DNA of 64,000 bases, taken from Pokkaliibacter sp. MBI-7 (GTDB taxonomy: Bacteria; Pseudomonadota; Gammaproteobacteria; Pseudomonadales; Balneatricaceae). The notes below the pieces were generated by a model, which saw only the letters and a list, made by a program, of their open reading frames with translations, was not told the origin of the DNA and did not search any database. Positions 1 to 8,766 of this stretch are shown one piece after another (position 1 is the first letter of the stretch; the number at the start of each line of letters is the position of its first letter). The position numbers and the translations under genes are program-made. Location: assembly GCF_029846635.1 (NCBI RefSeq), contig NZ_JARVTG010000001.1:2175001-2239000 (forward strand). The letters run 5' to 3'.

Positions 1-88
1 GCAAGCTTCTCTGTGCTACCGCCCGACTTGCATGTGTTAGGCCTGCCGCCAGCGTTCAATCTGAGCCATGATCAAACTCTTCAGTTCA
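1..88 (-). rRNA. rrs: 16S ribosomal RNA, 5' end only (partial)
   Basis: The reverse complement of the first ~88 bases is the conserved 5' start of bacterial 16S rRNA: GAGTTTGATCATGGCTCAG, then ATTGAACGCTGGCGGCAGG and the CTAACACATGCAAGTCG block. The gene reads leftward out of the window, so only its first ~88 nt are present. The mature 5' end is placed by alignment with the E. coli 16S start and may be off by one or two bases. The sequence after the CAAGTCG block is typical of Gammaproteobacteria but is too short for genus assignment. Confidence 0.97.
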
Positions 89-263
89 AATCATACGGTG
101 CTTTAAGTGCACCAAACTTGGCTCAGAGATCCACATTACTCAACGAATTGAGCATCGTTCTCTGACTATTTTGTCGAGTCAGGAACAAGTGCCCACACGA
201 ATTATCCGATTGATTTTTAAAGAGCAGCTGGTGATCGCAACCACCAGTGAAGAAGAGGTGCGC
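89..263 (-). promoter_or_regulatory. rRNA operon leader with boxC-like and boxA antitermination signals
   Basis: This is the transcribed leader between the second rrn promoter and mature 16S. Read on the minus strand it carries boxA, TGCTCTTTAAAAATC, at 212-226, followed by a boxC-like GTGTGGGCAC at 189-198, in the order known from E. coli rrn leaders. BoxA recruits NusB/NusE and the wider antitermination complex, which in E. coli includes SuhB; a SuhB homologue is encoded at 15451. The stretch after boxC would form the 5' half of the 16S processing stem. Confidence 0.85.
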
Positions 264-291
264 ATTCTATCGAATCGCCGGAAGATGTCAA
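264..291 (-). promoter_or_regulatory. rrn promoter P2 (sigma-70)
   Basis: On the minus strand, -35 TTGACA (286-291) and -10 TAGAAT (264-269) are separated by 16 bp. It lies just upstream of the boxA leader, the usual place of the promoter-proximal start in a tandem rrn promoter pair. Confidence 0.75.
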
Positions 292-411
292 GCAGTGTTT
301 TCACTACCGTTTTCTTCGACTTTCGCCGTTACCGACTAAGTCTCTGAATTTGAACATCTTCTTTTCTCTTCCGAAGCACTCAGCGTGTCGCTGCGTCTTC
401 AGTGGGGGCGC

Positions 412-439
412 ATTATAGGCACTTCCGCGAGGCTGTCAA
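412..439 (-). promoter_or_regulatory. rrn promoter P1 (sigma-70, consensus hexamers)
   Basis: On the minus strand, a perfect -35 TTGACA (434-439) and a perfect -10 TATAAT (412-417) are 16 bp apart. A GC-rich discriminator (GCGCCCCC) follows, as expected for stringently controlled rRNA promoters. The upstream bases (about 440-475) are A/T-rich and could act as an UP element. It sits between the der terminator and P2. Confidence 0.85.
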
Positions 440-487
440 CACTCTTCCAAACAAAAAGCAAAACATCTAAAAGCCAACCACCAAATG

Positions 488-511
488 CACAAAAGGCCCC
501 GAAGGGCCTTA
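488..511 (-). terminator. Terminator downstream of der
   Basis: A GC-rich hairpin (AAGGCCC, a UUCG-type loop, GGGCCTT), flanked by further pairing of GCAC with GTGC, lies about 30 bases beyond the der stop. It would separate der from the rrn promoters. The trailing T-run is short, so efficiency is uncertain. Confidence 0.6.
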
Positions 512-540
512 TGTGCAACATATGAAGAGAAAGCCTTAAA

Positions 541-1956
541 TCAACGCTTTTCGCTTCGCTTGATATTCCGCACCAAGCGACGCTGACGCGCTTCATCGCG
601 CAGCTGTCTTGCTGTCTTAGTTTTGGGCTTATCTGCAAATGGGTTGTCGCTGCTTTTAAAACTGAATCGCACGGGTGTTCCCTTAATATTCAGCACCTGT
701 GCAAAGCGGTTTTCCAAATAACGCTGATAAGCACCTGGCAGATCATTAGTTGAATTACCGTGCACTATAAACAAGGGAGGATTGGAGCCACCCTGGTGAG
801 CATAACGCAGCTTGATGCGATGTCCTTTTACCATCGGTGGCTGATGGTCCTGCACGCAATCTTGCAACAGGCGAGTCAACCGACTAGTAGACCATTTGTG
901 CATCGCCGAGGCATATGCCTCATTAACTGATTTATACAGGTCTCCCACAGCAGTGCCGTGCAGAGCAGAAATGAAATGCATGTCGGCGAAATGCGCAAAT
1001 ACCAGCCGACGATCCAACTGGCGACGGATTTCATCTTTCTGCTCTTGTGTCATGCCATCCCATTTATTGACTGCAATGACGAGTGCTCGGCCTGACTCGA
1101 TGACGAATCCGATCAAATGCAGATCCTGTTCGGACAGACCATCGCGCGCATCCAGCACACAGATGACAACATGGGAGTCTTTAATTGCCTGCAATGTTTT
1201 GACGATAGAAAACTTTTCGATTGCCTCATTCACACTGCGGCGACGCCTCACCCCTGCCGTATCGATCAGCGTGTAATCCTGATCATTACGCACATAGGGG
1301 ATATAGATGCTGTCACGCGTAGTCCCTGCATGGTCATATACCACTACCCGATCTTCGCCCAGCATCCGATTGACCAATGTGGACTTGCCAACATTAGGAC
1401 GCCCCACCACACCTATGCGAATACCGCGGCTTTCCAGTTCCAGAAGCCGTTCCTGCTCCTCGACAACCGGGTAGTCAGCCATAGTCACTTCAATCAGACT
1501 ACGAATACCGCGCCCATGAGCCGCCGCAATTGGCAAAGGCCCTTGCAAGCCCAGACCATGAAAGTCCACCATGGCTACATCAGGATCCATACCATCAGTC
1601 TTGTTGACGACCACCCAAGCAGCCTTGTTCAGGCGACGCAAATGATCTGCGATCAACTCATCAGCAGGATTCAGCCCAGCACGCGCATCCACCAAAAACA
1701 GTACTACATCAGCCTCTTCAATGGCTTGTAGCGACTGTCCGGCCATAGCGGCATCAATACCGTCTTCATTGCCACTGATACCACCGGTATCTACCACAAT
1801 ATAAGCACGGTCACCTATACGTCCTTCGCCGTACTTACGATCGCGGGTCACCCCTGGCATATCCGCTACCAACGCATCATTTGTACGTGTCAGACGGTTG
1901 AAGAGTGTGGATTTGCCAACATTGGGGCGCCCCACTAAAGCAACGACAGGATTCAT
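541..1956 (-). CDS. der: Ribosome-associated GTPase Der (EngA)
   Basis: Der is a double-GTPase needed for maturation of the 50S ribosomal subunit. The 471-residue product has two complete G domains. The first shows GRPNVGKS at 9-16, DTGG at 56-59 and NKTD at 118-121. The second shows GRPNVGKS at 185-192, DTAG at 232-235 and NKWD at 297-300. A C-terminal KH-like domain and a basic tail follow. Length is close to E. coli Der (490). It is the last gene of the leftward hisS-yfgM-bamB-der block, but a terminator precedes it after bamB, so it may have its own start of transcription in the 81-bp gap. Confidence 0.97.
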   Translation of the reverse strand: MNPVVALVGRPNVGKSTLFNRLTRTNDALVADMPGVTRDRKYGEGRIGDRAYIVVDTGGISGNEDGIDAAMAGQSLQAIEEADVVLFLVDARAGLNPADELIADHLRRLNKAAWVVVNKTDGMDPDVAMVDFHGLGLQGPLPIAAAHGRGIRSLIEVTMADYPVVEEQERLLELESRGIRIGVVGRPNVGKSTLVNRMLGEDRVVVYDHAGTTRDSIYIPYVRNDQDYTLIDTAGVRRRRSVNEAIEKFSIVKTLQAIKDSHVVICVLDARDGLSEQDLHLIGFVIESGRALVIAVNKWDGMTQEQKDEIRRQLDRRLVFAHFADMHFISALHGTAVGDLYKSVNEAYASAMHKWSTSRLTRLLQDCVQDHQPPMVKGHRIKLRYAHQGGSNPPLFIVHGNSTNDLPGAYQRYLENRFAQVLNIKGTPVRFSFKSSDNPFADKPKTKTARQLRDEARQRRLVRNIKRSEKR

Positions 1957-1983
1957 CGGTGTAAAACCATTTTAGCGAATTCA

Positions 1984-2013
1984 GAAAAACAAACGGCCGT
2001 CAGTCGACGGCCG
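1984..2013 (-). terminator. Rho-independent terminator after bamB
   Basis: An 8-bp stem (1994-2001 with 2006-2013, CGGCCGTC/GACGGCCG) with a four-base loop is followed on the minus strand by TTTGTTTTTC. It lies 24 bp past the bamB stop and ahead of der. Confidence 0.8.
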
Positions 2014-2037
2014 CCTGTGTATGTTCAATAGCTGCAA

Positions 2038-3180
2038 TTAATACTGCAGCTCTTCCAAGCGACCACTGTTGCCAAGTATATATAAACTCTGACCAACAGA
2101 CTGCATATCGCCGCCAACACCGTCACTATCAACCTGATAGCGGTTCATGAAGCGGCCATCAAAGCGGGACAGAATATGCACATAGCCTTCAAAGTCAGAC
2201 ACGGCAAGCACATCCCCCCAGATCACTGGCGTACCCAGTCCACGGTATTTCAATGCATCCTGCTTCCACAGCACAGCACCGTTATTACGGTCGAATGCCA
2301 TGACATCACCTTCGTCATCAACCGCATAAACTGACGTCGAATCTACCGCAACACCTTTAGCACTGGAGAATGGCTTGCTCCACAACACCCGACCTGAAGA
2401 AGCATCCAATGCGGTCAGATCACCTTGATAGGTAACGCTGTAGAGCACATTTTCCATAAACGCAGGGCGCCCTTGTGCATCCACTACACGCTCCAGCTCA
2501 GAGCGTCCCTTGGGCATAGCCAGACGCTGCTCCCAAACGGTTGCGCCAGTGTCATTGGTCAACAGCACCATCTTGCCAGAGGAAAAGTTGGCAATGGTTG
2601 CATTGTTGAACACCAACGGGAAGGCCGTTCCACGCAGAGTCAAAGACGGCGCATTGCTGTCATAACGCCAGACTTGTTTACCATCAAGCGCATTATAGGC
2701 AATCAGGCTTCCGTCAATGTACTGCACGACCACAATGCTGCTACTACCCTGAGGCGGAGACAATACTTCTGTTGGTGCATCAATCTGCCAGCGGGTTTCA
2801 CCGGAGGCTGCATCCAGCGCGTACAGCTGGCCATCTAACGTACCGACCACAACCAGGTCACCGTTGAAGCCTACTCCGCCACTGATACGTGCTTCCAAGT
2901 CCCGTTTCCAGAGCTGCTTACCACTTTCCCGATCGTAGGCAGCAACCACACCTTCATTGGTCGCAGCAAATACCGACGTTTCACTCAGTGCCGGGGTCAG
3001 ACCTACCTTTTCTTCTGTATTACTTGAGCCAACGTCTACATGCCAGGCAGATTTGATCTTCAGTGTTGCATCAATAGATTGCAGCTCTGCAGGCTCGTTT
3101 TCTGGAGTACCCTGCCACAGGCTACAGCCAGACAACACTGATGAAACCAGGAGAACAGCCGTGTAGTTACGCCATGCCAT
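2038..3180 (-). CDS. bamB: Outer-membrane assembly lipoprotein BamB
   Basis: BamB is the beta-propeller lipoprotein of the BAM complex that inserts beta-barrel proteins into the outer membrane. The 380-residue product begins with a lipoprotein signal ending in LSGC, placing the lipidated cysteine at residue 19. The rest is a run of PQQ-like propeller blades with repeated AxDxxSGxxxW patterns, for example ALDAASGETRW and ALDASSGRVLW. It starts one base after yfgM stops, so the two are co-transcribed. The position between yfgM and der is the standard gammaproteobacterial order. Confidence 0.96.
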   Translation of the reverse strand: MAWRNYTAVLLVSSVLSGCSLWQGTPENEPAELQSIDATLKIKSAWHVDVGSSNTEEKVGLTPALSETSVFAATNEGVVAAYDRESGKQLWKRDLEARISGGVGFNGDLVVVGTLDGQLYALDAASGETRWQIDAPTEVLSPPQGSSSIVVVQYIDGSLIAYNALDGKQVWRYDSNAPSLTLRGTAFPLVFNNATIANFSSGKMVLLTNDTGATVWEQRLAMPKGRSELERVVDAQGRPAFMENVLYSVTYQGDLTALDASSGRVLWSKPFSSAKGVAVDSTSVYAVDDEGDVMAFDRNNGAVLWKQDALKYRGLGTPVIWGDVLAVSDFEGYVHILSRFDGRFMNRYQVDSDGVGGDMQSVGQSLYILGNSGRLEELQY

Positions 3181-3181
3181 A

Positions 3182-3844
3182 TCATGCTCCCTTTGCTACG
3201 GCGAGATCATCCAACTTCATCGCCAGCACCGGGCTCTGCCGTCCAGCTTCCTGATAAAGAGCCTGGGCTTCCTGATAAGCCTGACGTGCCTCAGCAGCTT
3301 TACCTTGCTGGCTCAGAATATCACCACGCAGCTCCGCCCGTTCCGGGGCATATAGGCCACCGTGATCCTGTAGCATTCCGAGCGCCTCAGCACCCTTTTG
3401 ATCTGCAAAAAGAACACGAGCCAGACGTAGCTCTGCCAACTCGCCAATATCAGTAGTACTTTCTTGATCATGTACCCATTGCAACTGGCTCTGAGCTTTA
3501 TCAAGCTGCCCTGCATCGGCATAGACCTTACCGAGCAGTAGCGCAGCGAATCGCGCATAGCTGGTATCGGCATAATCCTTTTTCAACTGCTCTGAAACAT
3601 GCTCATAGGTAGCCAACTGCTCGTTACTGGCTTTGCCACCCTGTGCAGCTTCTACTCCTTGCACCAAGCCTTGATAAAGTGCGGAGGCATTGCCGTAGTA
3701 TGTTTGCTGATGATGCTGCCATGCTTTCCAACCTACTACCGCAGCAGCAGCGACAGCCACACCCAAAATCAGCGACTTACCGTTTTCTTTCCACCAATTA
3801 CGGATCAGCTCAAGCTGCTCCTCTTCGGTTCTCAGTTCACTCAC
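3182..3844 (-). CDS. yfgM: YfgM family TPR protein, SecYEG-associated
   Basis: A 220-residue protein with a short cytoplasmic N-terminus, one membrane segment at about 24-42 (SLILGVAVAAAAVVGWKAW), and a periplasmic part made of degenerate TPR helices. In E. coli, YfgM is an ancillary subunit of the SecYEG translocon that works with periplasmic chaperones. Here it sits 11 bp after hisS and touches bamB, in the usual order. Assignment rests on topology, length and gene order. Confidence 0.92.
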   Translation of the reverse strand: MSELRTEEEQLELIRNWWKENGKSLILGVAVAAAAVVGWKAWQHHQQTYYGNASALYQGLVQGVEAAQGGKASNEQLATYEHVSEQLKKDYADTSYARFAALLLGKVYADAGQLDKAQSQLQWVHDQESTTDIGELAELRLARVLFADQKGAEALGMLQDHGGLYAPERAELRGDILSQQGKAAEARQAYQEAQALYQEAGRQSPVLAMKLDDLAVAKGA

Positions 3845-3855
3845 AGGGCTATTCC

Positions 3856-5124
3856 TTATACTTGCTTATTGAGCGCCGCGACTATAGCTGCCACAAAACT
3901 TTCTGCATTTACTTCTTGCGGTGAACCATCCTGCCAGAGCGTACCGCACAACGCTTCGCCATTATGTTTGACGATCAAGGCCAGCGTTGCACCAGCTTGC
4001 TGTGCTTTGGCATTGATGTTCTTCAAACCTGCACAATGGCTACGCAAGCGCAGCCCAGGGATGGCAGCGCGCAGCTGTTCGGCCAGACTGATCACAGCAG
4101 CCTGCAGACCTTTATGCTCCGCAGCAAGATACACATCCAACCTCTGGCGAGCAGACTCAGGCACTAGCTGCAGGGTCTCCAGCATCAGCACCAAGCGTTC
4201 AACTCCCATAGCAAAACCTGCCCCGGGAGTACTCTTACCGCCCAACTGAGCAACCAGTCCGTCATAACGACCACCGGCACAGACAGTGCCTTGCGCACCC
4301 AGCGACGAGGTAGTCCACTCAAAAACCGTTCGATTGTAATAGTCTAAGCCACGCACCAGCTTGGAATTCAGAACATAGTGAATACCATTGGTATCCAGAA
4401 TGTGGCAAAGCTCAGCAAAGTGCTCTTTGGATTCCTCATCAAGGTAATCTTCAAGCATGGGTGCCTGACGCAAAATCTCCTGAGTATTCGGATCTTTTGA
4501 ATCCAGAATACGCAGTGGGTTGCTGGCAAGGCGGCGTTTGCTGTCCTCATCCAGTTGAGCTTCGAACTGGACAAGGTAGTCCACCAGTACCTGACGATAT
4601 TGAGCTCTGGCTTCACTGCTGCCGAGCGAGTTGAGCTCCAAAGTGACCTGCTCAAGAAGGCCAAGCGACTTCCATAGCCTTGCAGTCAACAGAATCAGTT
4701 CAGCGTCCAGCTCGGCTCCCGACATACCAAAAGCTTCCACACCAATCTGATGGAATTGTCGGTAGCGCCCCTTCTGTGGCTTTTCATAACGAAACATCGG
4801 CCCCTGATACCAGAGACGCTGGGTCTGATTGAACAGCAAGCCATGCTCTTCCGCTGCGCGTACACAGCTAGCGGTACCTTCTGGGCGCAATGTAAGACTT
4901 TCGTTGTTGCGATCCTCGAAGGTATACATTTCCTTTTCGACGATATCCGTCACTTCACCGATGGAGCGCTTAAACAGATGGGTGTATTCCACCACAGGCA
5001 TACGAATTTCACTGTAGCCATAGGCATCCAACACATCTTTCACTTGCGCTTCGAGATACTGCCAAACGACCGAGTCTTGTGGCAGTACGTCATTCATCCC
5101 GCGAATGGCTTGAATCTTTGCCAA
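3856..5124 (-). CDS. hisS: Histidine-tRNA ligase
   Basis: A class II aminoacyl-tRNA synthetase charging tRNA-His. The 422-residue length equals the E. coli enzyme within two residues. Visible signatures are the N-terminal RGMNDVLPQ, the motif-2 region with LRPEGTASCVRA, the HisA box LVRGLDYYNRTVFEW, GGRYDGL, and motif 3 with GFAMGVERL. A C-terminal anticodon-binding domain follows. It begins 29 bp after the rodZ stop; in many relatives ispG lies in that place. Confidence 0.97.
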   Translation of the reverse strand: MAKIQAIRGMNDVLPQDSVVWQYLEAQVKDVLDAYGYSEIRMPVVEYTHLFKRSIGEVTDIVEKEMYTFEDRNNESLTLRPEGTASCVRAAEEHGLLFNQTQRLWYQGPMFRYEKPQKGRYRQFHQIGVEAFGMSGAELDAELILLTARLWKSLGLLEQVTLELNSLGSSEARAQYRQVLVDYLVQFEAQLDEDSKRRLASNPLRILDSKDPNTQEILRQAPMLEDYLDEESKEHFAELCHILDTNGIHYVLNSKLVRGLDYYNRTVFEWTTSSLGAQGTVCAGGRYDGLVAQLGGKSTPGAGFAMGVERLVLMLETLQLVPESARQRLDVYLAAEHKGLQAAVISLAEQLRAAIPGLRLRSHCAGLKNINAKAQQAGATLALIVKHNGEALCGTLWQDGSPQEVNAESFVAAIVAALNKQV

Positions 5125-5153
5125 AGCGTTTTCCCCAATACAGATAAATGGAT

Positions 5154-6221
5154 TCAGTTTTGCGGCAATGTCATACGTACGACATCACGTCCAGCGTACT
5201 GACTGATATCGACTGCATGACTATCGATACTGATGGATTCGATACCAGGCATATATCCGATCACCAGACGCACCGGTGGCTTCACATGCATGGCGACTTC
5301 ATCACCAGTGGACTTGATAGCAGCCAGTAACCGTTTGCCATCCCCATCCTGAAGCTGGAACCAGCAGTCGGACTTGAATTTGATCACCACATAATCTGTC
5401 CCAGGAGGCCCTGCAGGCACATTTTGTGCCGGAGCGGCAGTGTTCGACATGTCGTCATCAGCAACCTGCTGATCACTCGTTGCACCTGGCTCAGTAGCAA
5501 CTGCGACATCAGCAGAAGAGCCAACGGGAGCGGCAGATGCTGTCACTGCAGACTCCGTGTTTACCGTATCAGTAGGAGGGACAACATTATTCGCAGCGAC
5601 CTCATTGGAAGTAGCTGTCGGTGCTGACTCATTGTTACCTATCACTGAGGCATTGGTCTGACCGGCACTCAGCGGCAAGGGCACACTGTTATTCTCTTCT
5701 GCCGGGTCAGCTAGCACGATCTGCTTGTCCCCCTCCAGTGTGGAGACAGTAATTTTGCTGATCAGGTTATGGAATATTTCGCTAGGATTAGTGAACTGGT
5801 GCTGCTCTTTCCACCAGAGCAAGGACAATACCGCCAGCGCCAGCAAGAACAGGACAGTCAGTATCCGCATCAACGGGTCCGTAATACGCGCCTGACGCTT
5901 CACTTTACCTACATTAGGCAGAGGAGCGATGCGAGGCTGCTCCTGCACACCTACCATCTGCTCATACGGGCCAAGCCAGATATGCTCCGGCTGCCCAAGA
6001 AGCTTGGCATACGCCTTGATGTACCCTCTGACAAAGGGCGGTTTGGGCAGGCGCGAAAAGTCTCCACTTTCCAGCGCCTGTACATAGAATTTAGTCAGGT
6101 GCAGTTGGCGTGCAGCATCATCTAGTGAAAGCCCCAGACGCTCACGTCCCACACGCAGCAAATTGCCGGGAAAAATACCATCAGGACTCAGGCCAGCTGA
6201 AAGATCATCTGTCTCGTTCAC
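5154..6221 (-). CDS. rodZ: Cytoskeletal protein RodZ
   Basis: RodZ links MreB filaments to the cell-wall elongation machinery. With the start chosen here the product is 355 residues: a cytoplasmic helix-turn-helix domain (about 20-75), a basic juxtamembrane segment, a transmembrane helix (about 120-137), a long Ser/Thr/Val/Ala-rich periplasmic linker, and a C-terminal beta domain ending near the stop. An ATG at 6254 would overlap pilW by 37 bp. The GTG at 6221 instead overlaps the pilW stop as GTGA and has AGGAG seven bases upstream, so it is preferred. Gene order pilW-rodZ is conserved. Confidence 0.92.
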   Translation of the reverse strand: MNETDDLSAGLSPDGIFPGNLLRVGRERLGLSLDDAARQLHLTKFYVQALESGDFSRLPKPPFVRGYIKAYAKLLGQPEHIWLGPYEQMVGVQEQPRIAPLPNVGKVKRQARITDPLMRILTVLFLLALAVLSLLWWKEQHQFTNPSEIFHNLISKITVSTLEGDKQIVLADPAEENNSVPLPLSAGQTNASVIGNNESAPTATSNEVAANNVVPPTDTVNTESAVTASAAPVGSSADVAVATEPGATSDQQVADDDMSNTAAPAQNVPAGPPGTDYVVIKFKSDCWFQLQDGDGKRLLAAIKSTGDEVAMHVKPPVRLVIGYMPGIESISIDSHAVDISQYAGRDVVRMTLPQN

Positions 6222-6976
6222 TCCGAGGCTCCTGGGGTTACAGGCTGTGTCCACGCATTCAACTCTTCAAGTAGTGACTTGTTGCCGCTTTGTTCAGCAA
6301 TGCGTCTTCCCAGAGCCAGCGTCTCCGGGTTGTGCTTCGCATAGCCTTGTTTTACCAAACGATTAAAAAAGGAAAAATCGATCGCAGCTTGCTTAGAATC
6401 TGATAGTTTCATGTCTACCTGAGCAAGGGCATACCATGTCTGTGGCGACATGGGCGACAGCTTGACCGCGCGATTTAAGTTGTCTCGAGCGCCCGCCAAG
6501 TCGCCCTGAATTAAAGCACAGCGCCCCAGGTTTTCAAACGCCTGAGCACGCTGGGTGTAGAGAGGATCCTCTGCGGCCAGCTTGACCTGTGCACACCCCT
6601 GCTGAGCCTTGCCCACTGAAAACAGATACGCTCCGTAGTTGTTGTGAAGCCGCGCATCGGCAGGATAGCGGGCAATAGCCTGATCAAACGTCTGCTCAGC
6701 CAAGCCCTGCTCACCCTGGGCGGCATACATCATGGCCCAGGCATTCAGTACTTCTACATCGTTCGGATCCAGCTCTTTAGCACGTTGCAGAGGTTTGATA
6801 GCGGATTCAGGCCGGCCGGCCTGAAGATACCCCAGACCAAGACGCACATAAGCCTGGGCAGCACGCACAGCTTGTTCGCGCTGTTCTTTAGCAGAAGGTT
6901 TTGGAGGATTAGAAGTAGTGGCACACCCTTGGAGCAAACACATGGTCAGCAGTCCTATCCATGCTGTGTGGCGCAT
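6218..6976 (-). CDS. pilW: Type IV pilus pilotin lipoprotein PilW/PilF
   Basis: A TPR lipoprotein needed for multimerisation and outer-membrane targeting of the PilQ secretin. The 252-residue precursor has a lipoprotein signal with lipobox LLQGC, lipidated at C18. TPR units then run through most of the protein (AYVRLGLGYLQAGRPESAIK, NNYGAYLFSVG and similar). It lies between rlmN and rodZ as in Pseudomonas and relatives. A pilT homologue is at 23254, consistent with the organism making type IV pili. Confidence 0.92.
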   Translation of the reverse strand: MRHTAWIGLLTMCLLQGCATTSNPPKPSAKEQREQAVRAAQAYVRLGLGYLQAGRPESAIKPLQRAKELDPNDVEVLNAWAMMYAAQGEQGLAEQTFDQAIARYPADARLHNNYGAYLFSVGKAQQGCAQVKLAAEDPLYTQRAQAFENLGRCALIQGDLAGARDNLNRAVKLSPMSPQTWYALAQVDMKLSDSKQAAIDFSFFNRLVKQGYAKHNPETLALGRRIAEQSGNKSLLEELNAWTQPVTPGASE

Positions 6977-7021
6977 CCACTACTCCTTACTGGTTAAGAT
7001 AACAACGATTATCAGGCTGAC

Positions 7022-8170
7022 TCAGATCCCAAGGTTATCACGAACCGTCAAGGACTGATCAACCAATTTAATATAGCGCTCGCTGCGACGGGTACGGTCA
7101 TCAACCTTACCTACCAACTGACCACAGGCTGCATCGATATCATCACCACGGGTAGTCCGCACGGTAGTGACGATACCGGCATGGGAAACATAATTCTGGA
7201 ACGCCTTGATCGCTTCGTCCGTAGAACGCTCATAACCCGAGTTAGGGAAGGGATTAAACGGAATCAGGTTCAGTTTACAGGGTACCTGCCGCAATACCTT
7301 CACCAGTGCTTTGGCATGCTCGGGCTGGTCATTAACGCCCCGCAGCATGGTGTACTCAAAGGTAATACCGCGCTTGTCATCACACTTGTCGAGATAGCGC
7401 TTACAGGCAGCGACCAGCTCTTCAATAGGGTATTTCTTGTTGATAGGTACGATCTTGTCACGTAGTTCATTGGTTGGTGCATGCAGGGATACCGCCAGAG
7501 AAACATCCGTCACGTCACCCAGCTTATCCAGCATAGGCACTACTCCTGCGGTGCTCAGCGTTACCCGACGTTTGGACAAACCATAGGCGTTGTCCTCCAT
7601 CATCAGACTCATGGCATCTACCACCGGGTCAAAATTCATCAGTGGCTCACCCATTCCCATCATCACCACATTGGTCACGCGGCGATCACCCGCAGGATCA
7701 AACGGACCAAAGGAGCCAATGGCGACACGCAGCTGGCCGATAATCTCTGCAGCAGACAAGTTACGGTTGAACCCTTGCTTACCAGTGGAGCAGAAGCTGC
7801 AGTCAAGTGAACAGCCGACCTGTGACGAGACGCACAACGTAGCTCGGTCACCATCGGGAATCAGCACAGTTTCTACTGAGTTGCTTTCACCGACACGAAC
7901 CACCCACTTGCGAGTACCGTCTTTGGAAAAGTGTTGATAGATCACTTCCGGATCGCGAATCTCAGCAACCTGTTCAAGCTTGTGACGCAGGCTCTTGCTG
8001 ATATCCGTCATATCGTCGAATGACTTCGCCCCACGCTGGTGAATCCACTTCAGCACCTGAATGGCACGAAATTTCTTTTCACCCAGACTCTCAAAGAAAG
8101 CAATCAGCTTTGGCAAAGAGTAGCCGAGAATATTTACTTTGGTGTTCTGTTCGTTCATGGGGCAAGTCAT
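7022..8170 (-). CDS. rlmN: Dual-specificity 23S rRNA/tRNA adenine C2-methyltransferase RlmN
   Basis: A radical SAM enzyme that makes m2A in 23S rRNA (A2503) and in some tRNAs (A37). The 382-residue product has the cluster motif C-x3-C-x2-C at 120, 124 and 127 (CSLDCSFC). It also has a GxGEP motif (MMGMGEPLMN) and a late cysteine in DIDAACGQL, matching the methylated catalytic cysteine of the family. The first ATG is at 8170; an in-frame ATG at 8158 (MNEQNTK) is equally plausible because neither has a strong ribosome-binding site. It follows ndk by about 36 bp. Confidence 0.97.
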   Translation of the reverse strand: MTCPMNEQNTKVNILGYSLPKLIAFFESLGEKKFRAIQVLKWIHQRGAKSFDDMTDISKSLRHKLEQVAEIRDPEVIYQHFSKDGTRKWVVRVGESNSVETVLIPDGDRATLCVSSQVGCSLDCSFCSTGKQGFNRNLSAAEIIGQLRVAIGSFGPFDPAGDRRVTNVVMMGMGEPLMNFDPVVDAMSLMMEDNAYGLSKRRVTLSTAGVVPMLDKLGDVTDVSLAVSLHAPTNELRDKIVPINKKYPIEELVAACKRYLDKCDDKRGITFEYTMLRGVNDQPEHAKALVKVLRQVPCKLNLIPFNPFPNSGYERSTDEAIKAFQNYVSHAGIVTTVRTTRGDDIDAACGQLVGKVDDRTRRSERYIKLVDQSLTVRDNLGI

Positions 8171-8206
8171 TTCAATCAGTCAAAGGTGGACTAACCCACC
8201 CGGGAA

Positions 8207-8614
8207 TCAGCCGCCGAAAAAGTAAGCGATTTCGCGAGCAGCTGAAGTAGAGGAGTCAGAACCGTGTACAGCGTTGGCATCGATAGAATCTGCGTAATCA
8301 TGACGCAGAGTGCCGGCAGCCGCTTCTTTAGGGTTGGTCGCGCCCATGATCTGACGGTTTTTAGCAATGGCTTCTTCGCCTTCCAACACCTGTACAAAAA
8401 CAGGGCCAGAAGTCATGAAAGATACCAGGTCATTGAAGAAACCGCGTTCTTTGTGCTCAGCATAGAAGCCTTCGGCATCTTCACGAGACAGAGTAACCAG
8501 TTTACCTTCCACAACTTTCAGGCCAGCACGCTCGAAACGCGTGATGATTTCACCGATTACATTCTTTTTAACTGCGTCAGGCTTGATGATGGACAGGGTA
8601 CGTTCGATAGCCAT
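8207..8614 (-). CDS. ndk: Nucleoside diphosphate kinase
   Basis: Transfers the gamma-phosphate of ATP to nucleoside diphosphates through a phosphohistidine. The product starts MAIERTLSIIKPDAVKKN, typical of the family, and carries the active-site histidine in NAVHGSDS. The start at 8614 is chosen because GGAGAG lies four bases upstream and family members begin here; an upstream in-frame start would add five residues. At 135 residues it is slightly shorter than E. coli Ndk (143). It is the first gene of the leftward ndk-rlmN-pilW-rodZ block. Confidence 0.97.
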   Translation of the reverse strand: MAIERTLSIIKPDAVKKNVIGEIITRFERAGLKVVEGKLVTLSREDAEGFYAEHKERGFFNDLVSFMTSGPVFVQVLEGEEAIAKNRQIMGATNPKEAAAGTLRHDYADSIDANAVHGSDSSTSAAREIAYFFGG

Positions 8615-8663
8615 TTTTCTCTCCAGCAAATGCTTTGATTAGGGGTTGGAAGTTAAACCGGGC

Positions 8664-8669
8664 ATTATA
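8664..8669 (-). promoter_or_regulatory. Probable ndk promoter -10 element
   Basis: A perfect TATAAT on the minus strand sits 50 bases upstream of the ndk start, in the gap after the isc terminator. No good -35 hexamer is visible at 16-18 bp, so the promoter is only partly supported. Confidence 0.45.
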
Positions 8670-8702
8670 CGTGAGAGCCTTTACCCTGAGTAGGGTTATC
8701 CA

Positions 8703-8731
8703 CAAAAACAAAACGCCCGCAATAGCGGGCG
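8703..8731 (-). terminator. Rho-independent terminator of the isc operon
   Basis: A 7-bp GC stem (8714-8720 CGCCCGC with 8725-8731 GCGGGCG) and a four-base loop are followed on the minus strand by TTTTGTTTTTG. It lies about 35 bp past the iscX stop and ends the isc transcript before the ndk promoter. Confidence 0.85.
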
Positions 8732-8766
8732 GCGTGCAATCAACATCGTATCATGCATCACAGGGT

